A stretch of 64,000 nucleotides of DNA from Nonomuraea ceibae (GCF_019396325.1 NZ_JAHKRO010000007.1:1-64000); one strand, 5' to 3'. Positions 7,662 to 16,586 are shown, counted from the stretch's first letter. The notes: generated by a model from the sequence alone, not told the origin. Numbers and translations: made by a program.

Positions 7662-9133
7662 CACGTCTCGGCGGGGTGGCCGCAGTAGCCGCAGAAACGG
7701 TGGGCGGGGCCGAGCCGCATCCCGCAGGCGGTGCAGAACGCGACCGGCGGCTCGCCCGCGGTGAGCACCGGCTGGTGCTGCGGGATCGCCTGCAACGGCG
7801 CCGACCGGCGCACCACGACGGTCTGGTCGGCGCCCTCGTCGAGCGGCTGCGGCACCGCGCCCGCCGGGGCCGGGGCCGACGGCGACATGTCGGGTGTACG
7901 CCTGCGCCGCCACAGCAGGAACGCCCCGGTGCCCGCGGCGACGAACAGCACGGCCGCCGCCACGATGAACGGCCACAGCGGCGTGCCGCCGGAGGCGGGC
8001 GTGACGCCGGCCCGCCGGGTGCCCGCGTCCTCCGGGCCGCCCCGCTTGGCCAGGGAGATCTTCAGCAGCTCGGCGGCGACGACGTTGCCGGGGTACAGCT
8101 CCAGCACGCGCTGGAAGCCGGGGGCCGCCTCGGTGTAGTACGCGGTGTGGTAGCGGGTCAGCGCGCCCTCGAACGCCGAGTCGATCGCCCCCCGGCGGGG
8201 CGCGATGCCGGCCTTGGTCAGCGCGGCGGTGATCTCGCGGACGCCGATCATCTTGGCCTCCTTGCCGCCGCCGATCAGCATGCCGATGACGTGGCCGTCC
8301 TTGTCGCCGATCACCGGCGCGCCGATCAGCCCGCGGTCGGCCAGGCCGCCCAGTTTGACGGGTTCGTCGGCCTTCTTCTCCGGGTCGGCGAACGGCCTGC
8401 CGGTGTCGCCCTTGCCGCCGCCCTTGCCCAGGTGGGCGATCTCGACGGTATTCTGCACGTCGGGGCCGGGCCTGCCGAGGAAGCCCGCCACGCTGGTGGG
8501 CGAGCCGACCTGGTCGGGCACCTTGTCGGCGAGCGGGGCGGTGGGCATGCCGACGCTGCCGACGGCCCGGCCGATCGGCATGAGCACGGCGGGGCTGTCG
8601 GGCCCAGACCCGGCCTTGACCAGGTCGGCCTTGAACCCGTCGGTGTCGGCGGGCGCCACGTTCGGGAAGATCGTGATCTCGGTGGAGACGTCGATGATGC
8701 AGGTCGCGGTGGACTTCTTCGGCGGGTAGCACTGCTTGAGGTGGCGGTCGAGCAGCGGGTCGTCGAGCGAGTGGCGGTCGGCGTCCTGCGGGATCTTCAC
8801 GTCGTGGTGCTCGGCGAAGATCTTGTTCGCGGCCCGTACGGCGACGTCCTCGCCGGTCCGCACGACGCGGGTCAGCGTGACGATCGCGCCCTCGGGGTTG
8901 ACCACGGTGCCGGTGCCCTGGCCGAGCGGGAAGTCGTAGGAACGCTCCACGTGCCGTAATTCGCCGATGTGGTCGAGGAGGGTGATCTCCACGTGGGAGA
9001 CGGCCTCGACCCGCACGACGGCGGGGGTGACGAGGTCGGTGATGCCGCTGGGGTGCTCGTGCGCCACCGCGGGCAGGGTGAGCAGCGCGATCGTCGCCGT
9101 GAGACCGCCGGCCAGAGCTGAGAGACGCGCCAT
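7661..9133 (-). CDS. Membrane protein with degenerate trypsin-like domain and C-terminal zinc ribbon
   Basis: 490 residues from the ATG at 9133, chosen because a signal peptide follows it (hydrophobic stretch ending near AVAHEH). Residues about 30-330 read like an HtrA/trypsin-like protease (LGQGTGTVVNPEG, later GAPVIGDKDGHVIGM). However, the segment that normally holds the catalytic His (TNAHVV) reads TLTRVV, and the GNSGGPV Ser motif reads GLIGAPV. A membrane span lies about 390-415 (WPFIVAAAVLFVAAG), followed by a cytoplasmic tail ending in a CxxC...CxxC zinc ribbon (FCTACG, FCGYCG). It is coupled to the kinase gene and is probably its membrane partner or scaffold rather than an active protease. 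Confidence 0.75.
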   Translation of the reverse strand: MARLSALAGGLTATIALLTLPAVAHEHPSGITDLVTPAVVRVEAVSHVEITLLDHIGELRHVERSYDFPLGQGTGTVVNPEGAIVTLTRVVRTGEDVAVRAANKIFAEHHDVKIPQDADRHSLDDPLLDRHLKQCYPPKKSTATCIIDVSTEITIFPNVAPADTDGFKADLVKAGSGPDSPAVLMPIGRAVGSVGMPTAPLADKVPDQVGSPTSVAGFLGRPGPDVQNTVEIAHLGKGGGKGDTGRPFADPEKKADEPVKLGGLADRGLIGAPVIGDKDGHVIGMLIGGGKEAKMIGVREITAALTKAGIAPRRGAIDSAFEGALTRYHTAYYTEAAPGFQRVLELYPGNVVAAELLKISLAKRGGPEDAGTRRAGVTPASGGTPLWPFIVAAAVLFVAAGTGAFLLWRRRRTPDMSPSAPAPAGAVPQPLDEGADQTVVVRRSAPLQAIPQHQPVLTAGEPPVAFCTACGMRLGPAHRFCGYCGHPAET

Positions 9134-9262
9134 CGCCGCCCCCGTACGAAGGGATATGACCAGGGTCCCAAGCGCCTGCCGTAAGTCAAGAGAACGGCGT
9201 GCGGGCATCGGCCGGACGCCGGGAATCCCACCACGACCCCATCGCGCCGACGCCCCCCTTCG

Positions 9263-9859
9263 TTACGGGCGCGCCCGCCGCCCGACGAGATCTCCCGGGT
9301 CGAAGGTGACGGGGAAGGGCGAGGCGGGCGAGGCGGCGGCTCCGGCCTTGTAGGCGACCGGGGGACCGTAGTCGTCGCCGTCGAGCTCGTAGACGTAGAG
9401 GGAGGGCCCCTCGTCCAGCTCGATCCGCCAGTAGAGGGGGATCTTCGCCGCGGCGTAGGCCTCGGCCTTGAACCCCCGGTCGCGGATCTTGGTGCTCGGG
9501 CTGACGATCTCCACGGCCAGGCGGATGTGCTCCGGCGCGAACATCAGCTCGACCGACTCGATCGCGTCGGCGGCCACGACCACCAGATCGGGGATGTAGA
9601 AGCTGTCGGGGCTCACCCGGAGGTTCACGGTCGACAGCGGCTCCAGCTCCGGCGGCGCGGCCAGCTGGAGGAGGTGCAGAGCGCGCGTGATGGCGAGCTG
9701 GTGCAGTGGTGTGGGGGCAGGGCTCACCAGAAGGCTCCCGTTGAAGAGCTCGTAGCGATTCCCGTCGTCGGGGAACTTGAGCAGGTCGTCGACGCTGAAC
9801 GGCGGCGCGCCCGGAAGAACCGTGCGCGCGGTCGTCGGTTCGGTCGCCATCGCGGTCAC
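9263..9859 (-). CDS. Uma2-family (DUF820) PD-(D/E)XK-fold protein
   Basis: 198 residues. The order of motifs is that of Uma2 proteins: YELFNGSLLVSPAP at the N-terminus, then PDSFYIPDLVVV with the putative metal-binding Asp, LAVEIVSPSTKIRDRG with the Glu, and a lysine in KAEAYAAAKIPLYW. The family has a restriction-endonuclease-like fold and occurs in many copies in actinomycetes and cyanobacteria; its biological role is not established. It stands alone between the kinase operon and the cobalamin operon. Confidence 0.9.
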   Translation of the reverse strand: MTAMATEPTTARTVLPGAPPFSVDDLLKFPDDGNRYELFNGSLLVSPAPTPLHQLAITRALHLLQLAAPPELEPLSTVNLRVSPDSFYIPDLVVVAADAIESVELMFAPEHIRLAVEIVSPSTKIRDRGFKAEAYAAAKIPLYWRIELDEGPSLYVYELDGDDYGPPVAYKAGAAASPASPFPVTFDPGDLVGRRARP

Positions 9860-9913
9860 CCACTCAGTATCGCGGCTCTCCCCTTCACCGACATGGTACT
9901 TACCCGGATCCGG

Positions 9914-10552
9914 TCACTTTCCGTCCCAGGGTCGCCACGCTTCGGCGCCGTCGCGGACGGCGGCGTGGACGGCGCGGGCGAGGCGGGCGCCCCACTCGGA
10001 GCGGGGGCCGCCGAACAGCTCCTCGGGCCCGGTGGCGGGGACGGCGAGGCAGACGGCGTCGGAGGCGGTGCCGGTGCCCGCGTAGCCGGTCTCGGCGAGC
10101 GCCTGCGTCTTGGCCTCGGTGATCGTCATGACGGCGTTGACCAGGGCGGCGTCGGTCATCGCGACGGGCACGACGGCCAGGATGTTGATCGTGCCGACGC
10201 GCATGGGCGCGAGCTCGGGGTCGGCGGCGCCCTCGGGGGCGGCGGCCCAGGTGGGGACGCGCAGGCCGACGGTGGCCACGGCGTGGACGCCGCCGTCGCG
10301 GGCCTCGCTGTAGCGGTCGACGGAGGCGGCGGTCATCATGCCGACGCCGTCGCCGGTGGGGCCGAGCGAGGTCAGGTGCTCGACCGGGTCGGTGCGCGAG
10401 TAGCCGGCGACGACCTGGGCGTTGAGCACCCACGAGCGCGGCCCGATGCCGCCGCCGAGCATGGCCGAGGAGATCATCCGCCAGCCGGGCCCGAACTCCC
10501 AGAGCAGCGACCCGAGGCGGACGCCTTCCTCGACCCGGTAGCTGAGCTTCAC
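9914..10552 (-). CDS. cbiZ: Adenosylcobinamide amidohydrolase CbiZ
   Basis: 212 residues. CbiZ hydrolyses the amide bond between the corrin ring and the aminopropanol arm of (adenosyl)cobinamide, which lets the cell rebuild a cobamide with its own lower ligand. Diagnostic segments are SSAMLGGGIGP, GDGVGMMTAA and GTGTASDA. The ATG at 10552 overlaps the TGA of btuD (ATGA). As the last gene of a riboswitch-controlled btuFCD operon it points to salvage of imported corrinoids. The assignment rests on these motifs and the operon context. Confidence 0.9.
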   Translation of the reverse strand: MKLSYRVEEGVRLGSLLWEFGPGWRMISSAMLGGGIGPRSWVLNAQVVAGYSRTDPVEHLTSLGPTGDGVGMMTAASVDRYSEARDGGVHAVATVGLRVPTWAAAPEGAADPELAPMRVGTINILAVVPVAMTDAALVNAVMTITEAKTQALAETGYAGTGTASDAVCLAVPATGPEELFGGPRSEWGARLARAVHAAVRDGAEAWRPWDGK

Positions 10553-11340
10553 GGTCCTCCCCTGACGAGGTGCACGACGGGCCGCCCGCCGGGGCCCGGC
10601 TCGATCATGACATGGGCGTCGAAGTGCTCGCCGACGAGCGGCTCGGTGAGCACCTTGTCCGGTTCGCCGCAGGCGACGGCGCGGCCCCGGGCGAGCAGCA
10701 GGAGGGTGTCGGCGTACTGGCCGGCGAGGGTCAGGTCGTGCAGCGTGGTGACGACGGTCAGCCCGTCGGCGCGCCTGAGCCGGTCGACGAGCTCCAGCAC
10801 CTGCTGCTGGTGGCCGAGGTCGAGCGCGGTGGTGGGCTCGTCGAGCAGGAGCACGGGCGCCTGCTGGGCGAGGGCGCGGGCGAGCACGACGCGCTGGCGT
10901 TCGCCGCCGGACAGCTCGCCCGCCCTGCGGGTGGCGAACGCCGTCAGGTCGAGCCGGTCCAGGACGGACGCGGTGACCTCCCGGTCATGGCGGCTCTCCC
11001 TGCCGAGATAGGGGATGTACGGGGTGCGGCCGAGCAGGGCGTAGTCGAAGACCGTCATGTCGGGCGGCACGGCCGGGGTCTGCGGCGCGTAGGCGATGAG
11101 CCGGGCGCGTTGGCGCGGTTTGAGCGTGGCGGCGGAGCGGCCGTCGAGGTCCACCTGACCCCGGTGGGCCAGCACGCCCATGACGGCCTTGAGCAGCGTG
11201 GACTTGCCGGCGCCGTTGGGCCCGATGATCGCCAGCCATTCGCCGCGCCGTACGGTGGCGTCGACGCCGGTCAGCACCTCGCGGTCGCCGAGCCGTACGG
11301 AGAGGTCGCGGACGCCGATCATGGCCGGGGTGCCCGTCAT
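10549..11340 (-). CDS. btuD: Corrinoid ABC transporter ATP-binding protein BtuD
   Basis: 263 residues from the ATG at 11340. A complete ABC ATPase: Walker A GPNGAGKS at 40-47, a Q-loop in YAPQTPAVP, signature LSGGERQR, Walker B VLLLDEPT, and a His switch in TTLHDL. It starts inside the end of the permease gene (4-base overlap) and ends inside the start of cbiZ. It energises import of cobalamin or cobinamide through BtuC. Sequence alone does not separate vitamin B12 from iron-chelate importers; the riboswitch and cbiZ do. Confidence 0.9.
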   Translation of the reverse strand: MTGTPAMIGVRDLSVRLGDREVLTGVDATVRRGEWLAIIGPNGAGKSTLLKAVMGVLAHRGQVDLDGRSAATLKPRQRARLIAYAPQTPAVPPDMTVFDYALLGRTPYIPYLGRESRHDREVTASVLDRLDLTAFATRRAGELSGGERQRVVLARALAQQAPVLLLDEPTTALDLGHQQQVLELVDRLRRADGLTVVTTLHDLTLAGQYADTLLLLARGRAVACGEPDKVLTEPLVGEHFDAHVMIEPGPGGRPVVHLVRGGP

Positions 11341-12380
11341 GTCGCGGTCCTCCGCGTCATGCGCAGGACGGCCACGAAGAACGGCGCGCCGACGAACATG
11401 GTGACGACGCCGATCGGCAGCTCGGCGGGGGCGATGACGGTGCGCGCGGCGAGGTCGGCGAGCACCAGGAAGGCCGCGCCGACGATCAGCGACAGCGGCA
11501 GCACGCTGCGGTAGGAGCCGCCGGCCAGGCGGCGCACCAGGTGCGGGACGACGATGCCGACGAACCCGATGAGCCCGCTGACGGCGACGGCGGCGGCGGT
11601 GGCCAGCGAGGCGGCCAGAAGCACCGTGAACCGGACCCGGGCGGCCCGCACGCCGAGGCTCACGGCCTCCTCGTCGCCCACCGACAGCACGTCGAGCATG
11701 CGGCCGTGCAGGAGGAGCAGCACGGCGGAGACGGCGGCGTACGGCAGCACGAGCCAGAACTGCTCCCAGCCGCCGCCGACGTCGCCGAGGATCCAGGCGT
11801 AGATCCGCTGCAGCTCCTCGACCTTGAACTGCTGCACGAACGTCTGGATCGCGGTGAGGAACGAGGTGACGGCCACCCCGGCCAGCACCAGCGTGGACGT
11901 GCCGCCGGAGCGTCCGGCGGTGTTGCCGAGCGCGTAGGCGAGGAAGACGCCGCCGACCGCGCCCGCGAACGCCGCCACCGGGATGCTCGCCGCGAGCTGC
12001 GGCAGCAGCACGATGGCCACGGTCGTCATGAGCCCGGCGCCCGCGGCGGCGCCGAGCAGGTACGGGTCGGCCAGCGGGTTCCTGAACACGCCCTGGTAGC
12101 CGGCCCCGGCGATGGCCAGCAGCCCGCCGACCACGGCCGCGACCAGCACCCGGGGCAGGCGCAGCTCGTACAGCAGGCCCTGCTCGACGGGCGACAGCCC
12201 CGAGTCGGCGGTCACGAACGGCAGCCAGTCGGCGGCCTGGACCACCACCTGCCAGGGCGAGATGTCGGCCGCGCCGCCGAGCAGGCCCGCGACCATGGAC
12301 AGGGCCAGCGCGCCCAGCGCGCCGGTCACCCAGAGCGGCCGGGCGCGGGACGGCCCGGCCGCCGTTTCGGCGGACCGCAC
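11337..12380 (-). CDS. btuC: Corrinoid ABC transporter permease BtuC (FecCD family)
   Basis: 347 residues starting at the GTG at 12380, which shares one base with the TAG of btuF. Hydrophobic throughout, with about ten predicted spans, and the family signatures LRLPRVLVA, QGVFRNPLADPYLLG and GFVGIVVPHLVRR. It forms the membrane channel of the BtuCDF importer as a dimer. Length and motif order are normal. It lies in the same message as btuF, btuD and cbiZ. Confidence 0.9.
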   Translation of the reverse strand: MRSAETAAGPSRARPLWVTGALGALALSMVAGLLGGAADISPWQVVVQAADWLPFVTADSGLSPVEQGLLYELRLPRVLVAAVVGGLLAIAGAGYQGVFRNPLADPYLLGAAAGAGLMTTVAIVLLPQLAASIPVAAFAGAVGGVFLAYALGNTAGRSGGTSTLVLAGVAVTSFLTAIQTFVQQFKVEELQRIYAWILGDVGGGWEQFWLVLPYAAVSAVLLLLHGRMLDVLSVGDEEAVSLGVRAARVRFTVLLAASLATAAAVAVSGLIGFVGIVVPHLVRRLAGGSYRSVLPLSLIVGAAFLVLADLAARTVIAPAELPIGVVTMFVGAPFFVAVLRMTRRTAT

Positions 12381-13330
12381 TAGCGGCCGGCCGCCTTGGT
12401 GACGGCGTCACCGATCGCCCGCGCCAGGTCGACGACGCGCGGGCCCCAGCGGGAGGCGACGTCGTCGTCCAGCTCGATCACCTGGTCGCCGGTGATGGCG
12501 GACAGGTTCTTCCAGCCGGGGCGCTTGGCCAGCGTCTCCTTGCTCTGCTGGCAGCACTTCACGTCGGCCAGGAAGATCAGGTCGGGGTCGGCCTGGGCGA
12601 CGAACTCGGCCGACAGCTTCGGGTAGCCGCCTGCCGCGTCGGGCGCCTTGTCGGCGATGTTGGTGAGCCCGAACATGCCGTAGATCTGGCCGATGAACGT
12701 CGTGGACGTGACCGCGTACGGCGTCTGGTCGAGCTCGTGGTAGTAGGTCAGGTCGGCCTTGGGCGCCTTGGCGGCCAGCTCGGCCATCGCCGTCTTCATC
12801 CCGGCGACGACCTCGTCCGCCTTGGCCCGGTTGCCGGTGGCGGCGCCCAGGTCGGTGATCTCGTCGTACGCCTCGTCCAGGTTGGTGGCGGCGGGCTCCA
12901 GCAGGACGGGCACGTTCAGCTTGCCCAGCTCGGCGACGACGTGGTCGATGTCGTCGGAGACGACGACGAGGTCGGGCTTCTGGGCGACGATGGCCTCGAC
13001 GTTCGGCTTGAAGCCGGACAGGTCCGTCTTCGGGGCCTCGGCCGGGTGGTTGGAGCGGTCGTCGACGGCGATCACCTGGGGGCCGGCGCCGATGGCGAAC
13101 AGCGTCTCGGTGTGGGTGGCCGACAGCGAGATGATCCGCTGCGGCTTGGCGGCGAGGGTGACGTCGCCGTTGCCCGCCTTGACCGTGACGGGGAAGGCGT
13201 CGCCGGAGGACGAGGCGGAGGAGGAGGGGGCGGGGGTCGCGGGGGTGGCTGTCGTGCCGGTCTGGCCGCAGCCGGCCAGCAGCAGCGTTCCCAGCAGCGC
13301 GCCCGCGAAGGCCGTGCGTACGGGCCTCAC
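12380..13330 (-). CDS. btuF: Corrinoid-binding lipoprotein BtuF
   Basis: 316 residues from the GTG at 13330, preferred over an in-frame GTG at 13345 because AAAGGA sits six bases upstream. A signal peptide ends in a lipobox (LLLAGCGQ), so the protein should be lipid-anchored outside the membrane. A Ser/Thr/Pro-rich linker follows, then a periplasmic-binding fold with KPQRIISLSATHTETLFAIGAG and the repeated PDLVVV-type strands. It captures the corrinoid and delivers it to BtuCD. First gene after the cobalamin riboswitch. Confidence 0.9.
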   Translation of the reverse strand: MRPVRTAFAGALLGTLLLAGCGQTGTTATPATPAPSSSASSSGDAFPVTVKAGNGDVTLAAKPQRIISLSATHTETLFAIGAGPQVIAVDDRSNHPAEAPKTDLSGFKPNVEAIVAQKPDLVVVSDDIDHVVAELGKLNVPVLLEPAATNLDEAYDEITDLGAATGNRAKADEVVAGMKTAMAELAAKAPKADLTYYHELDQTPYAVTSTTFIGQIYGMFGLTNIADKAPDAAGGYPKLSAEFVAQADPDLIFLADVKCCQQSKETLAKRPGWKNLSAITGDQVIELDDDVASRWGPRVVDLARAIGDAVTKAAGR

Positions 13331-13399
13331 GAGTAGTCCTTTCACACTGACGGAACCGAGAGACCCGCGAAGAGCGACGGATCACCCTTTTCCACGAGG

Positions 13400-13500
13400 G
13401 TTGATGACGTCACGCAGAGGCAGGCGACCTGGCTATGACAGTTGCGGGACAGCGCCGGATTCGCACCGGACTTCGCTGCAGCACTGCGCGTCGGACAAAC
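13400..13500 (-). promoter_or_regulatory. Cobalamin (B12) riboswitch upstream of btuFCD-cbiZ
   Basis: The minus strand carries the conserved core of a cobalamin riboswitch: GGTGCGAATCCGGCGCTGTC continuing into CCGCAACTGT (13467-13438), followed by the B12-box-like AGCCAGGTCGCCTGCC (13435-13420). It lies about 70-170 bases upstream of the btuF start and downstream of the end of the preceding gene. Binding of adenosylcobalamin should lower expression of the operon. The limits given are approximate. Confidence 0.92.
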
Positions 13501-13543
13501 GCTATCAACCCCCCAGAACGACAGCGACGTCAAGGGTGGGGCG

Positions 13544-14404
13544 TCACAAGGCGCGGACTTGGGACTCCGCCTCGGCGATGATCTCCTGGAGCCGCAGCCC
13601 GTGCGCGGCGTCGAGCGGGTGCCCGCCGCCCTGCCTGACCGTGCGGGCGAACTCCTCGGCGACCGCCGCCAGCGGGTCGCCGTCGCCGTGGGCGAGCACG
13701 GCGCTGCCCTTGCGGCCGTAGACGGCGAAGCTCGACGGGGGCAGCTCGCCCACGCCGGCCTGGCACAGCGACGCCTCGCTGACGGCGCCGCCCTCGTGCT
13801 CCAGCAGCAGCCCCACCCAGGTGAGCGGGTCGCCGTGGGCGCGCACGCCGGTGATCGGGCCGAGCGCGGCGTCGAGCAGGTCGATCACGTGCGGGCCGAC
13901 GTCGAGCAGCGCGCCGCGCTCCAGCCGCCACGGGGTGGCGAACGGGTGGTCGCCCATGAGGGAGCCGGAGATGTTGGCCGCGTGCCCGCCGAACGGGTCG
14001 ATCTCGGCGCACCGGGCCAGGAACGCGCGGGTCTCGGCGGCGTAGCGGAGGGTGAGCACCATCTGGCTGGGCACGCCCGCCTCGGCCACGGCGGCGGCCA
14101 GCCGCCTGGCGCCGTCGAGCGAGCCGGCGAGCGGCTTCTCCAGCAGCAGCGCCTTGCCCGCGCGGGCGGCGCGCACGCCCAGCTCGGCCTGCACGTCCGG
14201 CGGCACGCAGAACGCGACGGCCTCGCACGCGTCGAACAGCTCCTCGACCCGCTCGAACACCGGCGCGCCGAGCCGCGCGGCCGACTCCGGCCGCCGCGCC
14301 CACACCCCGGCGAGCCTGGTGTGCGGGCCCTCGGCCAGCATCGGCGCGTGCGCCATCTCGGCCCACGGCCCCGCCCCGATCAGCCCCACCGCCACTGGCT
14401 CCAT
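13544..14404 (-). CDS. Gfo/Idh/MocA family oxidoreductase
   Basis: 286 residues, slightly short for the family. An N-terminal Rossmann fold (VAVGLIGAGPWAEMAHAP) is followed by the ALLLEKPLAG segment, whose EKP lysine is the family's catalytic or structural hallmark, and by the LLDVGPHVIDLLDAAL stretch that normally carries the proton-donor histidine. It probably oxidises or reduces a sugar or inositol-like hydroxyl with NAD(P). Monocistronic; its end lies just upstream of the btu riboswitch on the same strand, so read-through is possible. Confidence 0.88.
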   Translation of the reverse strand: MEPVAVGLIGAGPWAEMAHAPMLAEGPHTRLAGVWARRPESAARLGAPVFERVEELFDACEAVAFCVPPDVQAELGVRAARAGKALLLEKPLAGSLDGARRLAAAVAEAGVPSQMVLTLRYAAETRAFLARCAEIDPFGGHAANISGSLMGDHPFATPWRLERGALLDVGPHVIDLLDAALGPITGVRAHGDPLTWVGLLLEHEGGAVSEASLCQAGVGELPPSSFAVYGRKGSAVLAHGDGDPLAAVAEEFARTVRQGGGHPLDAAHGLRLQEIIAEAESQVRAL

Positions 14405-14505
14405 GCCCCCGATCTTACGGCGGCCCCGCGGGCGGGAACGGAGCCGGGGGCGCCCCCTGCGGCCCCGGGAGGTCCGCGGCCGCGGCGGGCCGGGATGATG
14501 GTGCC

Positions 14506-15090
14506 ATGGACGAGATGGTGTTGCTCAGGCATGGTGAGACCGAGTGGAGCCGGACGGGCAGGCACACCGGCCGCACCGACGTGCCGCTGACCGCGCGCGG
14601 CGAGGAGCAGGCGAGGGCGCTCGGGCCGCTGGTCAAGGAGCGCCCGTTCGACCTGGTCATGGTCTCCCCCGCGCAGCGGGCGAGCCGTACGGCGGAGCTG
14701 GCGGGGCTGACAGGGTTCGAGGTGGAGCCGGATCTGTGGGAGTGGGACTACGGCGGCTACGAGGGCATCACCACGCCGGAGATCAGGAAGACGCGGCCCG
14801 GCTGGTACCTGTGGCGTGACGGCGTGATCCCGGGCGCCCCCGGGCATCCCGGGGAGAGCGCCGCCGAGGCGGGCGCGCGGGCCGACCGGGTGATCGCGCG
14901 GGCGAGGCAGGCGGGCGGCCGGGTGGCGGTGGTGGCGCACGGCCACATCCTGCGCGTGCTGACGGCCCGCTGGCTCGGTCTGGAGCCCGCCGACGGGCGG
15001 CTGTTCAAGCTCGACACCGGCACGTACTCGCGGCTGGGCCTCGAGCACGGCGAACCGGTCATCACGACCTGGAACGCGCCCGTCGGCTGA
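14506..15090 (+). CDS. Histidine phosphatase superfamily protein (phosphoglycerate-mutase-like)
   Basis: 194 residues. The N-terminal LLRHGETEWS contains the phosphorylated histidine (His9); SPAQRASRTAEL, WEWDYGGYEG and the C-terminal VVAHGHILRVL supply the second Arg, the Glu region and the second catalytic His. Length and layout fit the small acid phosphatase/PhoE branch rather than the glycolytic mutase. The physiological substrate is not evident from the context. Confidence 0.9.
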   Translation: MDEMVLLRHGETEWSRTGRHTGRTDVPLTARGEEQARALGPLVKERPFDLVMVSPAQRASRTAELAGLTGFEVEPDLWEWDYGGYEGITTPEIRKTRPGWYLWRDGVIPGAPGHPGESAAEAGARADRVIARARQAGGRVAVVAHGHILRVLTARWLGLEPADGRLFKLDTGTYSRLGLEHGEPVITTWNAPVG

Positions 15091-15134
15091 CGCCGGCCAG
15101 GGCGGTCCCCGGCGCCGGACGGGCGGCTCCCCCG

Positions 15135-15395
15135 TCAGGCCGCCGGGGCGTCGGCGGGCTGCGGCCCCCGGCCGGTCAGCCATTCCAGGACGCGGCGGTG
15201 CCCGGAGGCGGCGTCCTCGAAGTGCCCCCAGCGCCAGTAGCGCGGCTGGTCGCGGACGCCCGTCACCCAGGTGCGGTAGGAGACGGAGCCGCCGGTGTCC
15301 GCCGGCGCGACGCCGTAGGTGCGGATCACGACCTGGCCCCCAGGCGCGAACAGCACGTCGTCGGCGATCGGGTACAGGGTCATCTGCTGAAGCAT
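15135..15395 (-). CDS. Small hypothetical protein (86 aa)
   Basis: I do not recognise this protein. It has an ATG start, a balanced composition (WVTGVRDQPRYWRWGHFED in the middle) and no signal peptide or membrane span. It could be a small enzyme-like or binding domain of about 80 residues. It lies between the convergent phosphatase gene and the DUF397 gene on the same strand. Real coding is likely from codon use but unproven. Confidence 0.55.
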   Translation of the reverse strand: MLQQMTLYPIADDVLFAPGGQVVIRTYGVAPADTGGSVSYRTWVTGVRDQPRYWRWGHFEDAASGHRRVLEWLTGRGPQPADAPAA

Positions 15396-15482
15396 GACCC
15401 GATCCTCCGGGTTCGGGCGGCACGGCCGGTTACGCCTCCGGCGCGCCTCGGTTACGTGAACCCGCCGGAGGTGAACAGGCTG

Positions 15483-15719
15483 TTACACGAGCAGCCCGTC
15501 GAACTCCCCGTCCTTCACCCCGAGCACGAGGGCCCGGATCTCGTCGCGGGTGTAGATCAGCGCCGGGCCGTCGGGGAAGCGCGAGTTGCGCACCGCGATG
15601 CCCCCGTCGGGCAGTTCGGCGAGCTCGACGCAGTTGCCCTGCGAGTTGCTGTAGCGGCTCTTGCGCCAGGCGACCTGGGTGAGGTCGGTGGCGGGCATGC
15701 CGTTGTAGGTCTGGTTCAT
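15483..15719 (-). CDS. DUF397 domain protein
   Basis: 78 residues. The WRKSRYSNSQGNCVELAEL segment followed by GIAVRNSRFPDGPALIYT is diagnostic for DUF397, a small actinobacterial family usually encoded next to an XRE-type regulator with a DUF5753 ligand-binding-like domain. Its ATG starts directly after the TAG of that regulator gene, with no spacing, so the two are co-translated. Such pairs have been discussed as toxin-antitoxin-like (Scr1-type) regulators of development; the function here is inferred. Confidence 0.92.
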   Translation of the reverse strand: MNQTYNGMPATDLTQVAWRKSRYSNSQGNCVELAELPDGGIAVRNSRFPDGPALIYTRDEIRALVLGVKDGEFDGLLV

Positions 15720-16586
15720 CTACATCTTTCTGAGAAGGCCGCCGATGAGCTCGACGGTGCCCCCTGGCGTGGTGCTCTCCACGCACAGTTGCTCCATGGC
15801 GGTGAGGTACGGGTCGATGTCCTCACGTTTGTCCAGGTAGAGGGCACCCCAGAGCTGTTCGACGTAGACGACGTCCGACAGGTCGGACTCGGGAAACCGC
15901 AAGATGCTGAACGCGCCCCCCTCGGCAGCGTGCATGCCGTATTTGAAGGGCATCACCTGAATGGTGATGTTGGGCAGGGCGGCGACTTCCAGCAGATGCC
16001 GGAGCTGCTCGGCCATGACCTCTCGGCCGCCGATGGTCCGCTTGAGCGTCGCCTCGTCGATGACGGCCCACAGGCGCGGCCCGTCCTTCTGGGTGAAGCG
16101 CTCCTGGCGTTGCATGCGCATATGCACGCGGCGTTCGATCTTGTCGGCGGACAGGTCGGGGTTGCCGAGCTGGAACACCGCCCGCGCGTAGGCGGAGGTC
16201 TGCAGCAGGCCGGGCACGAACTGCACCTCGTAGGTGCGGATCACGCTGGCCGCTTCCTCCAGGCCGACGTACGTGGTGAACCAGTGCGGAAGCTCGGCCG
16301 AGTATTTGTGCCACCATCCCGGGGTGTTGGCCTCGCGCACCATCTCCAGCAGAGCACGCCGTTCGGCGTTGTCGACGACGCCGTAGAGCGTGAGCAGGTC
16401 CTCGACGTCACGTGTCTTGAATCCGACGCGCCCGAGCTCCATCCGGCTGATCTTGGACTCGGAGGCCCGGATGTGAAATCCGGCCTGGTCGCGGGTCAGC
16501 CCGCTCTCCTCGCGCAGCCGCCGCAGGCTCGCACCGAGCATGATGCGCCGAACGGTCGAACCGGAACCGGGCGGATCGATGGACAC
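15720..16586 (-). CDS. XRE-family regulator with DUF5753 domain
   Basis: 288 residues. An N-terminal helix-turn-helix (LRRLREESGLTRDQAGFHIRASESKISRME) spans about 19-50. The rest is a DUF5753-type domain with FVPGLLQTSAYARAV and LPNITIQVMPF. Together with the adjacent DUF397 gene and the divergent anti-sigma-type ATPase gene, this makes the standard actinomycete three-gene arrangement. The shared 186-base promoter region carries several TGCAC sites that could be its operator. Confidence 0.92.
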   Translation of the reverse strand: MSIDPPGSGSTVRRIMLGASLRRLREESGLTRDQAGFHIRASESKISRMELGRVGFKTRDVEDLLTLYGVVDNAERRALLEMVREANTPGWWHKYSAELPHWFTTYVGLEEAASVIRTYEVQFVPGLLQTSAYARAVFQLGNPDLSADKIERRVHMRMQRQERFTQKDGPRLWAVIDEATLKRTIGGREVMAEQLRHLLEVAALPNITIQVMPFKYGMHAAEGGAFSILRFPESDLSDVVYVEQLWGALYLDKREDIDPYLTAMEQLCVESTTPGGTVELIGGLLRKM

